Source: Actinomadura rubrisoli (GTDB taxonomy: Bacteria > Actinomycetota > Actinomycetes > Streptosporangiales > Streptosporangiaceae). Taken from it: a DNA stretch of 64,000 nucleotides. This document shows positions 48,353 to 57,427 of this stretch, piece by piece. Positions within the stretch are counted from its first letter, which is position 1. Every line of letters starts with the position of its first letter. The stretch is taken from assembly GCF_004349215.1 (NCBI RefSeq), contig NZ_SMKU01000002.1:1-64000 (forward strand), read 5' to 3'. Both the position numbers and the translations under genes were made by a program. Below the pieces are notes generated by a model that did no database searches, had not been told where the DNA came from, and was given only the letters and a program-made list of their open reading frames with translations.

Positions 48353-49024
48353 GTGGCTGGTTCTGCCTACGACGACATTCAGCAGCGGAACGCCGCGCTG
48401 ATCTTCAAGGCCCTGCAGGGGTCGGTGTTCACCGCGCCGTCCACCGCAGCGGCCATCACCAACCTCACCGACTCCGGTGACAAGCTCCTGAAGGCGCTGC
48501 CCACCGGATACGAGGATGTCGGCTGGACGTCCGATGACGGCGCCCAGTTCGGCCGCGACGTCGACACTTCCGACATCACCGGCTGGGGCAGCGTGGAGCC
48601 GCTGCGGTCCGACGTCAACTCCGATGTGACGACGTTGCAGATCGCGTGCCTGGAGACCAAGAAGGCCACAATCGGGCTGTACACGGGCGCGGACATGGCC
48701 GCTGCGACCCCGGATCCTGTGTCCGGTGAGCTCAGCATCGAGAAGCCGGCCCGTCCCTCGTTCCGCTACTACCGGGTCATCGCGATTGCGGTGGACCTCA
48801 CCGACGACGGCGAATACTACGTCGCACGGTTCCTCCCGCGCGCCCGCGTCACCGACTTCGATGAGCAGGCGATGCAGTCCAGCGACGACAGCCCTCTGAC
48901 CTGGGCCGTCACCCTCACCTCGTACCAGGACGCCACGCTCGGCTACAGCGAGCGGTACATCTTCGGTGGGCCGGGCTGGGCGACGCGCTTGGCCTCGATG
49001 GGCTTCGACGCCCTCGCCAGCTGA
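48353..49024 (+). CDS. major tail protein
   Basis: A 223-residue beta-rich protein (GYEDVGWTSDDGAQFGRDVD, then GWGSVEPLRSDVNSDVTTLQ) matching the tail-tube plan. GTG 48353 with GAGAGGG upstream. The C-terminus has SYQDATLGYSERYIFGGPGW. Confidence 0.8.
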   Translation: MAGSAYDDIQQRNAALIFKALQGSVFTAPSTAAAITNLTDSGDKLLKALPTGYEDVGWTSDDGAQFGRDVDTSDITGWGSVEPLRSDVNSDVTTLQIACLETKKATIGLYTGADMAAATPDPVSGELSIEKPARPSFRYYRVIAIAVDLTDDGEYYVARFLPRARVTDFDEQAMQSSDDSPLTWAVTLTSYQDATLGYSERYIFGGPGWATRLASMGFDALAS

Positions 49025-49026
49025 TC

Positions 49027-49071
49027 GTCGCGGCGGCCGGGCAGAGCTGGCGGGCCCCCGGCCGCCGCGAC
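49027..49071 (+). terminator. 15-bp perfect hairpin after the major tail gene
   Basis: GTCGCGGCGGCCGGG (49027-49041) pairs with CCCGGCCGCCGCGAC (49057-49071) with a 15-nt loop, 2 nt after the stop. There is no T tract. It mirrors the hairpin after the capsid gene and probably stabilises or terminates this abundant transcript. Confidence 0.55.
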
Positions 49072-49103
49072 ATCCAGGCCCGCCGCCGAGCCAGGAGAAG
49101 CCG

Positions 49104-49277
49104 ATGGCGTCCACGCCTGCCTACCCGGTGTACCGCAGCCCCGACGGCAAGTCGGAACAGATCGCGTCTACGCCAGCGCGGGAGGTGCAGCTCAAGCATG
49201 CCGGGTGGCGCAAGGTCACCCAGCCCAGGAGGAAGACCGATGCCCGCCAGCATAAGCCCGCGCCCGCGGGCGAGTAG
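49104..49277 (+). CDS. small hypothetical tail-cluster protein
   Basis: A 57-residue basic protein from ATG 49104 (CCAGGAGAAG ribosome site). Lys/Arg-rich, with a Pro-rich end. Proteins of this size are common after actinophage major tail genes. Role unknown. Confidence 0.6.
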   Translation: MASTPAYPVYRSPDGKSEQIASTPAREVQLKHAGWRKVTQPRRKTDARQHKPAPAGE

Positions 49278-49296
49278 ATCACGGAAGGCCCGCCGC

Positions 49297-49572
49297 ATGC
49301 CCAGCAAGAAGTACCAGCTCGACAAGTACCGCAACGAGGCTGTGAAGCCCGACTTCGAAATCGTGGTCGACGCGGAGACCAGCATCCTCATCAGGATGCC
49401 GACGGTGGATGAGGTCATCGACCTCAACGACATCACCGACATCCGCGCGCAGCTGCAGATCCTGGCGAAGGACCAGTACGAACGGCTGATGGAGGTCATC
49501 AGCGACGACCCGGGCGCGATGCTGCAGCCGCTGATGAACGACATGCTGAAGCACTTCGGCCTGGGGAAATAA
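49297..49572 (+). CDS. tail assembly chaperone, zero-frame product (gpG-like)
   Basis: A 91-residue helical protein (MPSKKYQLDKYRNEAVKPDF...LMNDMLKHFGLGK). It ends at TAA 49570-49572, right after the slippery run. It binds the tape measure as the short chaperone form. Confidence 0.8.
   Translation: MPSKKYQLDKYRNEAVKPDFEIVVDAETSILIRMPTVDEVIDLNDITDIRAQLQILAKDQYERLMEVISDDPGAMLQPLMNDMLKHFGLGK
49563..49569 (+). promoter_or_regulatory. programmed -1 frameshift site (GGGGAAA)
   Basis: The last zero-frame codons are CTG GGG AAA TAA. Slipping one base back at GGGG gives GGG GAA ATA ACG AAG, opening a frame that stays open to 50021. The P-site tRNA-Gly re-pairs exactly. The stop directly after the slip would favour shifting. 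Confidence 0.8.
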
Positions 49573-50021
49573 CGAAGGTCGCTGACCTGATCGACAGGTA
49601 CGGCGACGCGATCCGCTACGACCTGCGCCATGAACTCGGCGTCGACATGCTCGACTTCTTCCGCGGCTCCCTGTCCGCTGAGGCGATCCTCGACTTCCTC
49701 CAGCACCTGCCGTCTACGTCGGCGTACAGCGCCGCGCTGGCTGAGGACGAGGACCTGGCGAAGGAACTGCTGGACGAGCCCGACAGGGCGCCGAGCCCGC
49801 CGCGGCTCACCGAGTTCGGCCCCGAGGTCCAGGCCCTCGCAGAGGTCCGTGACCTGCTGGCCTCCGTCCTCGCGGTGCTGGTGAAGGCGAACGGCGGGAA
49901 GCCGCAGAAGCCCAAGCCGTATCCCCGGCCGGTGACGGCGCTGCAGAAGTTGAAGCGGCGAATGCGGTACTCGCGGCACCTGGACGTGGTTCGTCGCGTC
50001 CTGCCGGGCCGTTCCTCCTGA
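49566..50021 (+). CDS. tail assembly chaperone, frameshifted extension (gpT-like)
   Basis: Read in -1 from the slip site, it encodes EITKVADLIDRYGDAIRYDL and continues without a stop for about 150 residues. It has no good start of its own at the 5-prime end, as the first ATG (49647) is well inside a coding-looking region. The gpG-T fusion product is expected to recruit tail tube protein. Confidence 0.8.
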   Translation, partial: EITKVADLIDRYGDAIRYDLRHELGVDMLDFFRGSLSAEAILDFLQHLPSTSAYSAALAEDEDLAKELLDEPDRAPSPPRLTEFGPEVQALAEVRDLLASVLAVLVKANGGKPQKPKPYPRPVTALQKLKRRMRYSRHLDVVRRVLPGRSS

Positions 50022-50040
50022 TCTTTGTGAGGCTTTCGGT

Positions 50041-50079
50041 CTCCTCCCTGAAGGGTGCCCTGGGTCGGGCAGGGAGGAG
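50041..50079 (+). promoter_or_regulatory. hairpin masking the tape-measure ribosome binding site
   Basis: CTCCTCCCTG (50041-50050) pairs exactly with CAGGGAGGAG (50070-50079). The right arm contains the AGGGAGGAG Shine-Dalgarno of the tape-measure start at 50088. The stem would hide the ribosome site until opened, for example by ribosomes finishing the chaperone gene at 50021. Confidence 0.6.
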
Positions 50080-50087
50080 CGCCTGCC

Positions 50088-53000
50088 GTGGCTGTCGAAG
50101 TGGGCGGCGCGTTCATCTCCGTCCGCCCTGACCTCAAGGGCTTCCATACCAAGATCAAGACCGAGTTGCGGTCGATGGCGCCGTCGATGGTGTCGATCGG
50201 CCGTGAGTGGGGGACCGCGCTCCAGCGGGGGATCAAGGAGAAGCTCACCCCGATCGAGGTTCGCCTCGAAGCTGGCGCAACGGCCGCCCAACTGGCCACG
50301 TTGAATCGGGCCGTCGACAAGCTCGACGGCCGGGTCATCAACATTCAGGTCAACGCTGATGTGTCCGCTGCGGCGGCGCGCCTGGTGTCATTCGAGCAGA
50401 CTCTGTCGCGACTGGACGGCCGCAAGGTCAACGTCCAGATCAACGTCGACATGGCTGGCGCGGTCAGCGAACTGCTCGCGTTGGAGCAGGTTCTGGCCAG
50501 AATCGATGGCCGCCGCGTCAGCGTGCAGGTCGACGTTCAGATCGCGGGCGCTCTCGCCCAACTCGCCGCAGTGCGAGGCGCGGTCACGAACATCGACAAC
50601 CGCCGCACGATCAACATCGATGTCGATATCGGGTCGGCGATGGCCGGCCTTGGTGCGCTGCGCGCAGCGCTGATCGGCCTCGCTGTGGTGGCATCGCCGG
50701 CCCTGGTGGGGATCGGTGCCGGTGTTGTGGGTCTAGCTGGCCCGCTTGCTGCGGCGGGCGCGGGTTTCGCGGGGTTCGGGGCGGTGGCGCTGCCGGCGAT
50801 CAGCCACGTTTCCAAGGCACTGCAGCAGGAGAAGCAGGCCAGTCAGCAGTCTGCCGCCGCGTCGGGTCAGGCGGCGCAGCAGGCGTTCGCGGCTGCGTCG
50901 GCGCGGCAGCAGTTGGCGTCAGCGGTCCGCAACGCCGCGTACGCCCATCAGCAGGCCGTGGATCAGGTGCGGCAGGCCGAGCAGCAGTATCAGCAGGCGC
51001 TTCAGGGTGAGGCGGAAGCGCAGCGGGCGGTGACGCAGGCGCGGCTCGCGGCGCGCCGCGCGATCGAGGATCTACACAACCAGGTCGCCAGCGCCCGGCT
51101 GGGGTTGGAGGAGGCGCGGCTCGGGGTCGAGCAGTCCCGGGCGGCGTGGGACCAGATGGCCGCGGCGGCGAAGGCCGCCGCCGACAAGGTCGCGTCCGCT
51201 CAGTCGGCGCTGGCAGCCGCGCAAGCCGCGCAGGCGACGGTGCTGGGGAACCCCGCTGCGACGGACGCGGCGAAGAAGCAGGCCCAAACCGGCGTCGACG
51301 CCGCCCAGCAAGCGCTGAAGAACGCCCAGGCCCAGAAGAAGGCCGCCGATTTGGCGGCGCGGCAGGCCGAGCTGAACTACCGGCAGTCGATCCAGCGGGT
51401 GAAGGAGCAACAGCTTCAGCTGCGGCGGCTGGAGCAAGACGAGAGGTCCGCGTCCAAGGCCGGGGTTGAGGGGTCGGACCAGGTCAGGCAGGCACGGCAG
51501 CGTCTCGCGCAAGCCAACCAGCAGATCGCCAGCAGCGAACTTGCGTTGCGGCGGGCGCGGGAGAACGTCACCCGCACTGATCAGCAGTCTGCGGATCAAA
51601 TCGCGTCGGCGCGGCGGGCGCTGGCGCAGGCGACGTCGCAGGCGGCGGCGTCGACGGGCGCGCTCGGGCAGCAGCTGGTGAAGCTGACGCCGCTGGAGCG
51701 CCAGCTCGCGAACGCATGGAAAGACCTGACCGCGGTGTTCGGGGCATGGTCGAAGAGCCTGCAGCCGGCTGTCATCCCGGCACTGATCAAGGGCATCGGG
51801 TTCCTCAAGGCACTGCTGCCCACCTTCACGCCGATCGTGAAGGGCGCCGCGGCGGGGATCGGGACGCTGTTCGACCGAGCGACGCAGGCGGCGAAGTCGC
51901 CATTCTGGGCACAGTTCTCGCAGTTCCTGGGGCAGTCCGCCGGTCCGGCGATCTTGGGGCTCGGGTCGCTGCTGGGGAACCTCCTCAAGAGCCTCGCCGG
52001 GCTGGCTCAGTCGTTCGCGCCGATCGGGTTCGCGTTCCTGCAAGTCCTCAACGCGATCGCGGCACGGTTCGCGGCGTTCACCACGGGGCTGGCGAACAAC
52101 CCGGCCTTCCAAGCCTTCACCAAGCAGTTCATTGCGCTGGCGCCGCTGATGGCGCAGACGTTCATCAGCCTCGGCAGTCTTCTCGGTTCGCTGTTCGCAG
52201 CGCTCGCCCCGGCGCTACAGCCGATCCTCGGACTGATCAACACGCTGGCGTCGTCGCTGGCGGGTGTCCTGCGACAGGCCGGGCCAGCGATCGCTTCGGT
52301 GTTCTCCGCGCTCGGCTCCGGACTGTCCGCAGTGATCGTTGCGCTCGCGCCGGTGGTGACGCAGCTGGTGCAGGCGCTCGCACCGCTCCTCGTCCAACTG
52401 ATCAACGGGCTGAAGCCCATCCTGATCTCGCTCGTTCCCGTGCTCGGGCAGATCATTTCCGGTCTCGCCCCGGTCATCTCGGCTCTGCTGTCGGGGCTGC
52501 AGCCCGCGATCCAGTCGCTTGTGCCTGTGGTGTCGCTGCTGGTCGGCGCGATCGCGAAGATCCTGTTCGCGTTGGCGCCGGTGCTGCCTCTGGTCGGCCA
52601 GTTCATCGCACAGCTCGTCGCGGGCCTAATGCCGGTCCTGACGCCGATCGTGAACGCGATCGCGTTGATGGCGCAGCAGATCGCCGGAACGCTCATTCAG
52701 GCGCTTCAACAGTCCGCGCCAGCCCTCCAGCAGATGCTGCTGGCGGTTGCGAGTCTGCTTCCCGAACTGCTGCCGCTGGTGCCGTTGTGGGCCGAGTGGT
52801 TCAAGGCGATCGCTCCGCTGCTGCCGGTCATCATCCAGCTGGCCGCGGTGATCGTGCAGGCACTCGTGCCCGTCCTTCGCATCGCCATCAAGATCGTCGT
52901 CTGGTACTGGACGACGATCGCGCACCTGCTGCTACCGGTGTTCCGGCTGCTCGTCACCGTGATCACGTGGGTCGCGGGGATCCTCACGCCGATCATCCAG

Positions 53001-54977
53001 GCGATCGGGTGGCTGATCCGCGGCATCGGTACCGCCGCGATGTTCGTGTGGAACATCATCAAGATCGCGTTCGCGGGGATCGTGTTCGCCGCGAAGATCC
53101 TCGCCGCCGTGATCTTCGTGGTGGTCGTCGCGCCGCTATTGATCGCTTTCAAGCTCCTGCAGATCGCCTTGATGGCGCTCTGGCAGCACGTGTTCGTGCC
53201 CGCCTGGCACGGCATCTCCTGGGCCGCGCAGCAGGCATGGAAGCTCCTGCAGCCGCTATTCGGGCTGATCCGGGCAGGAATGCGGCTCCTTGGCTCTGTC
53301 ATGTCCTGGCTCTGGCGCAACATCGCCGTCCCCACCTGGAACGGCATCCGCGCCGCGATCAGCGTCGCATGGGGGGCCATCCGCGGAATCTTCAACGCCG
53401 TCGTGGGGTTCCTCCGCGTCACCCTCGGCCCGATCTTCACCTGGCTGCGCGACAAGGTCATCCGCCCGGTCTGGAACGCGGTCGGCTCTGTCATCAGGGC
53501 CGCGTGGACCGGAGCGATCCGCCCCACCTTCGACGCGGTCAAAAACGCGGTCGGGAAGGTCCGCGACGCGTTCAAGACCGCGGTCGACGGAATCGGCCGC
53601 ATCTGGGACGGCCTGAAGAAGATCACCAAGGGACCCGTCCAGTTCGTTGTCAACACGGTCTACAACAAGGGCATCCGGGCGGCGTGGAACACCATCGCCG
53701 GCCTGGTGAAGCTCCCTGGCCTCCCGGAACTGAAGTTCGCGGCCGGCGGTGTCGTCCCGGGCGGCGCCTACGGAGTACTGCCCGGCTACGCGCCAGGCCG
53801 GGACACGATGCTCGCGGCGGTGTCGCCGGGCGAGGCATGGATCCGGCCCGACGCCACGCGTGCCCTCGGGTCGAACTTCATCTACGGCCTGAACGCCGCG
53901 GCGGCGTCCGGAGGGACTACCGCCGCAGCGCGGTTCCTGTCGCAGGCGGGCGGCCCGCAGTTCGCGTTCGGCGGCATCGTCGGGAAGATCAAGGACGCTG
54001 TCGGCGGCGCGAAGAACCTGGTCGTGAAGGGCGCCTCGGACCTGCTGTCCAAGGGCGCGTCTTTCGCCGCCCGCAAGATCCTCGACCCGATCCTCGGGCA
54101 GCTCAACGAGGTCGCTGGCGACTCCAACTGGGTCAAGGCGATGACCCGGCTGCCGCGGCGGATGATCGACGGGTTCATCGGCTGGCTCAAGAAGGCCATC
54201 GACCCCAAGCTCGGCGGCGACGCCACCGGGGTCGTCGCGGCGGCGAAGAAGTACCTGGGTGTCGGTGACGACCGTGGCCGTGACAACGACAACCCGTTCA
54301 CCCGCCACTACGGGTGGCCGGCCGGTACGCCGTGGTGCGCGCTCTTCGCCTCGAAGGCGATCGAGGACGCGCACGCCACCAAGAAGTACTCGGGCGCACC
54401 CACCGCCGCGGTCGCCACGTTCAACGCGCAGATGCAACACGTTCCTGTCTCCGCAGGCCGCCCAGGTGACTTGGCGACCTACCGCGGGAACGGGCACGTC
54501 AACATCATCGAGAAGAAGGCCGCTGGCGGCTACATGACCATCGGCGGCAACCAAGGGCCCAAGGTCAACCGGTACGTGCGTGGCGGGCAGACCGCTGTGC
54601 TGCGTCCGAAGTTCGCGACCGGCGGGATCGTGCCGAGCATGGCGCGGCAGGTGTTCGGCAAGGAGTGGCTGCACGCCGACGACCCGGCCGACCGGCGAGA
54701 CCCGCTCGCCGCGATGTACAACCAGCTCGTCCGTCCGACCCTGTTCGACACCGGCGGTTGGCTCCCGCCCGGAGTCAGCACCGTCGCGAACTTCACCGGA
54801 CGTCCCGAGGCCGTACTCACCGACGGGCAACTCCGCCGCATCACCGCGGCGGAGGGCCGCGGCGACAGGCACGTGTCGGTCATGGACCACGCAACCGTGG
54901 TCGTGCAGGACCCGGTCGACATCGACATGCTCGCGCAGCGGCAAGAGTTCGCCGCCCGCAGCGCCTCCTTCGGATGA
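50088..54977 (+). CDS. tape measure protein with C-terminal CHAP peptidase domain
   Basis: A 1629-residue protein, the longest gene, setting tail length. Residues ~40-190 hold repeats of the form DGRxVNVQINVD. Then come Ala/Gln-rich coiled coils (about 260-540) and long hydrophobic repeats with Pro spacers (about 560-1100). The CHAP domain is at about 1380-1500, with catalytic Cys1417 (TPWCALFASK) and His1470 (GHVNII). It may cut the host wall during DNA entry. GTG 50088. Confidence 0.93.
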   Translation: MAVEVGGAFISVRPDLKGFHTKIKTELRSMAPSMVSIGREWGTALQRGIKEKLTPIEVRLEAGATAAQLATLNRAVDKLDGRVINIQVNADVSAAAARLVSFEQTLSRLDGRKVNVQINVDMAGAVSELLALEQVLARIDGRRVSVQVDVQIAGALAQLAAVRGAVTNIDNRRTINIDVDIGSAMAGLGALRAALIGLAVVASPALVGIGAGVVGLAGPLAAAGAGFAGFGAVALPAISHVSKALQQEKQASQQSAAASGQAAQQAFAAASARQQLASAVRNAAYAHQQAVDQVRQAEQQYQQALQGEAEAQRAVTQARLAARRAIEDLHNQVASARLGLEEARLGVEQSRAAWDQMAAAAKAAADKVASAQSALAAAQAAQATVLGNPAATDAAKKQAQTGVDAAQQALKNAQAQKKAADLAARQAELNYRQSIQRVKEQQLQLRRLEQDERSASKAGVEGSDQVRQARQRLAQANQQIASSELALRRARENVTRTDQQSADQIASARRALAQATSQAAASTGALGQQLVKLTPLERQLANAWKDLTAVFGAWSKSLQPAVIPALIKGIGFLKALLPTFTPIVKGAAAGIGTLFDRATQAAKSPFWAQFSQFLGQSAGPAILGLGSLLGNLLKSLAGLAQSFAPIGFAFLQVLNAIAARFAAFTTGLANNPAFQAFTKQFIALAPLMAQTFISLGSLLGSLFAALAPALQPILGLINTLASSLAGVLRQAGPAIASVFSALGSGLSAVIVALAPVVTQLVQALAPLLVQLINGLKPILISLVPVLGQIISGLAPVISALLSGLQPAIQSLVPVVSLLVGAIAKILFALAPVLPLVGQFIAQLVAGLMPVLTPIVNAIALMAQQIAGTLIQALQQSAPALQQMLLAVASLLPELLPLVPLWAEWFKAIAPLLPVIIQLAAVIVQALVPVLRIAIKIVVWYWTTIAHLLLPVFRLLVTVITWVAGILTPIIQAIGWLIRGIGTAAMFVWNIIKIAFAGIVFAAKILAAVIFVVVVAPLLIAFKLLQIALMALWQHVFVPAWHGISWAAQQAWKLLQPLFGLIRAGMRLLGSVMSWLWRNIAVPTWNGIRAAISVAWGAIRGIFNAVVGFLRVTLGPIFTWLRDKVIRPVWNAVGSVIRAAWTGAIRPTFDAVKNAVGKVRDAFKTAVDGIGRIWDGLKKITKGPVQFVVNTVYNKGIRAAWNTIAGLVKLPGLPELKFAAGGVVPGGAYGVLPGYAPGRDTMLAAVSPGEAWIRPDATRALGSNFIYGLNAAAASGGTTAAARFLSQAGGPQFAFGGIVGKIKDAVGGAKNLVVKGASDLLSKGASFAARKILDPILGQLNEVAGDSNWVKAMTRLPRRMIDGFIGWLKKAIDPKLGGDATGVVAAAKKYLGVGDDRGRDNDNPFTRHYGWPAGTPWCALFASKAIEDAHATKKYSGAPTAAVATFNAQMQHVPVSAGRPGDLATYRGNGHVNIIEKKAAGGYMTIGGNQGPKVNRYVRGGQTAVLRPKFATGGIVPSMARQVFGKEWLHADDPADRRDPLAAMYNQLVRPTLFDTGGWLPPGVSTVANFTGRPEAVLTDGQLRRITAAEGRGDRHVSVMDHATVVVQDPVDIDMLAQRQEFAARSASFG

Positions 54978-54990
54978 GGGGAGCGGCGCT

Positions 54991-55854
54991 GTGAAGACCG
55001 CGGTGCGGCTTGTCGACGGCGCGCGGCAGCTGAACCTGCACCCCTCTCTCGATTACATCCCGCAAAAGCTCAGTGTGACCTCACCGCCGGTGCGTGAAGC
55101 CACCGAGCCCCGGACCGACGACGACGGGGAGCGCGACTCCACGACCCTGTTCGGCGGCCGCGCGGTGTCGCTTGAAGTCGTGGTCGTCGACGAGCAGGTC
55201 GACTGCGAGGTTCTCCTCGACCAGCTCAAACAGTTCCTGCATCCCCGCAGCAGGCCGTACCTGTATGTCACCGATGACGGCTGGTCGCAGGAGCGGCGGA
55301 TCCGGCTGCGCGTCGACCAGTGGGACGAACCCTACGAGGGATACAAGGCGTCACAGTCACGGCCGGTGCAACTGCAGTGGAAGGCGCCCGACGGGATCTG
55401 GGAGGCCGTCGCCACGGTCGAGGAGACCGTGAACGCCGACCTCGCCGGCGACCCGGTCGGGTTCACCTTCCCGGTGACCTTCCCGGTGACGGCGACGGCG
55501 ACGATGTCGGCTGGCGCGTCCACGGTCGTCAACCTCGGTGGCGTCCCGTCGCACTTCAGCGCCCTGCTGTACGGCCCCTGCACAGGTCCGCGGCTGATCA
55601 ACGAGACGACCGGTGAGCAGATCGCCTTCACCGAGTCGCTAGTGCTTGGCCCGGGGGAGTACGTGGAGATCGCCACGCGGGAGCGGACCGCGTGGCTGAA
55701 CTCCGAAACCAGCCAGTCACGGCTGAACTTCATCGATTTCGACTCCACGTCCTGGTGGCGGATCGAGCCGGGCGACCAGCAGATCCGTTACGCGCCGCTC
55801 GACACGGCGGGTGCAGCCGCTGCCGTCATTACCTACCGGCCCGCGTGGCTATGA
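54991..55854 (+). CDS. distal tail (Dit-like) protein
   Basis: A 287-residue beta-rich protein. N-terminal half (LDYIPQKLSVTSPP...GGRAVSLEVVVVD) and the later sandwich (FPVTFPVTATATMSAGAS) fit distal tail proteins that join tube and hub. GTG 54991 with GGGGAG upstream. Confidence 0.75.
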   Translation: MKTAVRLVDGARQLNLHPSLDYIPQKLSVTSPPVREATEPRTDDDGERDSTTLFGGRAVSLEVVVVDEQVDCEVLLDQLKQFLHPRSRPYLYVTDDGWSQERRIRLRVDQWDEPYEGYKASQSRPVQLQWKAPDGIWEAVATVEETVNADLAGDPVGFTFPVTFPVTATATMSAGASTVVNLGGVPSHFSALLYGPCTGPRLINETTGEQIAFTESLVLGPGEYVEIATRERTAWLNSETSQSRLNFIDFDSTSWWRIEPGDQQIRYAPLDTAGAAAAVITYRPAWL

Positions 55855-55864
55855 GGAGGACGCC

Positions 55865-56944
55865 GTGACGCTGAAGCGGCCCCTGTACATGCAGGCGGGC
55901 GGCGGCGATACACCCTTCTCCTACGACGCGGTCGACTTCCGTGCGATCCTCGCTTCGGTCTTCAACGTCGGGGGCGTCTGCAACACCAGCCCCGCCGACC
56001 TGAAGGTGACCCAGCGCAGCGCTGGCGCCAACTTCTCCGTGGACGTGGCGGCCGGGTATGCGGTCATCGCCGGAACCGACGTAGCCGGGCAGGGGTTCTA
56101 CCTGGTCCAGAGCACCGCCACGGTGAACCTGGTGGTGCCGCCGCCGCCGGTGTCCGGGACGCGGGTTCACCGGGTGGTGGCGCAGGTCCGCGACAAGCTC
56201 CACAACGGGGCGTTGGCGGCGAACACCTACGACTTTGTGCTGAGCGTGCTGGAGGACACCGGGTCGGGGACGCCAGCGACGCCCGCGTCGGCGCTGAGCC
56301 TGGCGACGGTGAGCGTCGCGTCCACAGCACTCAATGTGAGCGACAGCAACATCACCGACACGCGGGTGAATGCGGTCTCCACGATAGGCATCGGCCGGTG
56401 GGTCGGGTCTGATGCGCTTCGCCCTCCCGCTCCGGTGGACGGCGAGCTGATCTGGCGGACGGACAAGAGCTACTACGAGGTCGCGGTTTCCGGGTCGTGG
56501 CGGCCTATCGGCCTCGCCGCACCCGCCGCGCGCCTCGGCCGCGTCACCACCAACCAGTCGATCACCAACAACACGACGACGCCACTCCAATGGAATTCGG
56601 AGTTCGAGGACACCCACGGCGGCCACGACAACTCCACCAACAACAGCCGTTACACCGCGCCGATCGACGGGCTGTACCAGGTGACGGCGACCGTCGCGTG
56701 GGACTCCAACTCCAGCGGAATCCGGGAGATCTCGCTGCGCGTCAACGGATCCACGATCTTGGACGGTAACCGGATCGGTGCCGGTTTCAACATCACCTTG
56801 ACGCAGACCGTGAGCCACCTCGTGCGGCTCACCGCAGGCCAGTACGTCGAGGCGATCGTGTGGCAGAACACCGGCGGGTCGCTGGCCATCGACAGGACGT
56901 TCCACGCCGGCCCGCTGATGGACGTCGTCTGGATGCGCCCGTGA
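55865..56944 (+). CDS. tail tip / receptor-binding protein with C1q-like domain
   Basis: A 359-residue protein. Residues 1-220 resemble tail tip attachment segments. Residues ~235-359 form a C1q/TNF-like jelly roll (RYTAPIDGLYQVTATVAW, then GFNITLTQTVSHLVRLTAGQ and AIVWQNTGGSL), which usually trimerises. A receptor-binding role is inferred. GTG 55865. Confidence 0.7.
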   Translation: MTLKRPLYMQAGGGDTPFSYDAVDFRAILASVFNVGGVCNTSPADLKVTQRSAGANFSVDVAAGYAVIAGTDVAGQGFYLVQSTATVNLVVPPPPVSGTRVHRVVAQVRDKLHNGALAANTYDFVLSVLEDTGSGTPATPASALSLATVSVASTALNVSDSNITDTRVNAVSTIGIGRWVGSDALRPPAPVDGELIWRTDKSYYEVAVSGSWRPIGLAAPAARLGRVTTNQSITNNTTTPLQWNSEFEDTHGGHDNSTNNSRYTAPIDGLYQVTATVAWDSNSSGIREISLRVNGSTILDGNRIGAGFNITLTQTVSHLVRLTAGQYVEAIVWQNTGGSLAIDRTFHAGPLMDVVWMRP

Positions 56945-56963
56945 CCATGCGAAGGGGAGCCTG

Positions 56964-57311
56964 ATGTTCACCCCGGCCACCCGCGATGCCGTCATGGACG
57001 GCACGTCGATCGCCGCGCTGTGCACGCACGCGAGCCTGCACACGGCAGACCCGGGCGGGACCGGCGCGAGCGAGGTGGCGGGCGGCTCGTACGCGCGCGT
57101 CGCGGTCACGTGGGCGGCGTCGTCCGGCGGCACGAAGACCCTCACGGCCGCCGTGACGCTGCAGATCCCGGCAGGGACGACGTTCACCCACTTCGGCCTG
57201 TGGTCAGCCGTCAGCGGTGGGACGTTCCGAGGCGGCGAACTGCTCAGCGCGTTGCAGTCGTATCCGACCGGCGGCACCTTCGACCTGTCGATTTCAATCC
57301 CGTCGACGTAG
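56964..57311 (+). CDS. small phage tail fibre-type protein
   Basis: A 115-residue beta-sandwich protein (CTHASLHTADPGGTGASEVAG, ... FGLWSAVSGGTFRGG). The plan matches a common actinophage tail fibre module located after tip proteins. Confidence 0.7.
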   Translation: MFTPATRDAVMDGTSIAALCTHASLHTADPGGTGASEVAGGSYARVAVTWAASSGGTKTLTAAVTLQIPAGTTFTHFGLWSAVSGGTFRGGELLSALQSYPTGGTFDLSISIPST

Positions 57312-57322
57312 GAGCGCTCACA

Positions 57323-57427
57323 GTGACATTCACCGCCCAGGCGACGATGGCCGCCGCCGAGGCGTTCTGCGCAAGGGACATCAACGCCTCGCGGGACGAC
57401 CTCGCCGAAGTAGGGATCAGCGCCTGA
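57323..57427 (+). CDS. very small ORF (34 aa) in the tail cluster
   Basis: GTG 57323 after AGGAG. The Ala-rich helical peptide ends in a TGATG overlap with the next gene. A strong ribosome site is the main support. Confidence 0.45.
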   Translation: MTFTAQATMAAAEAFCARDINASRDDLAEVGISA

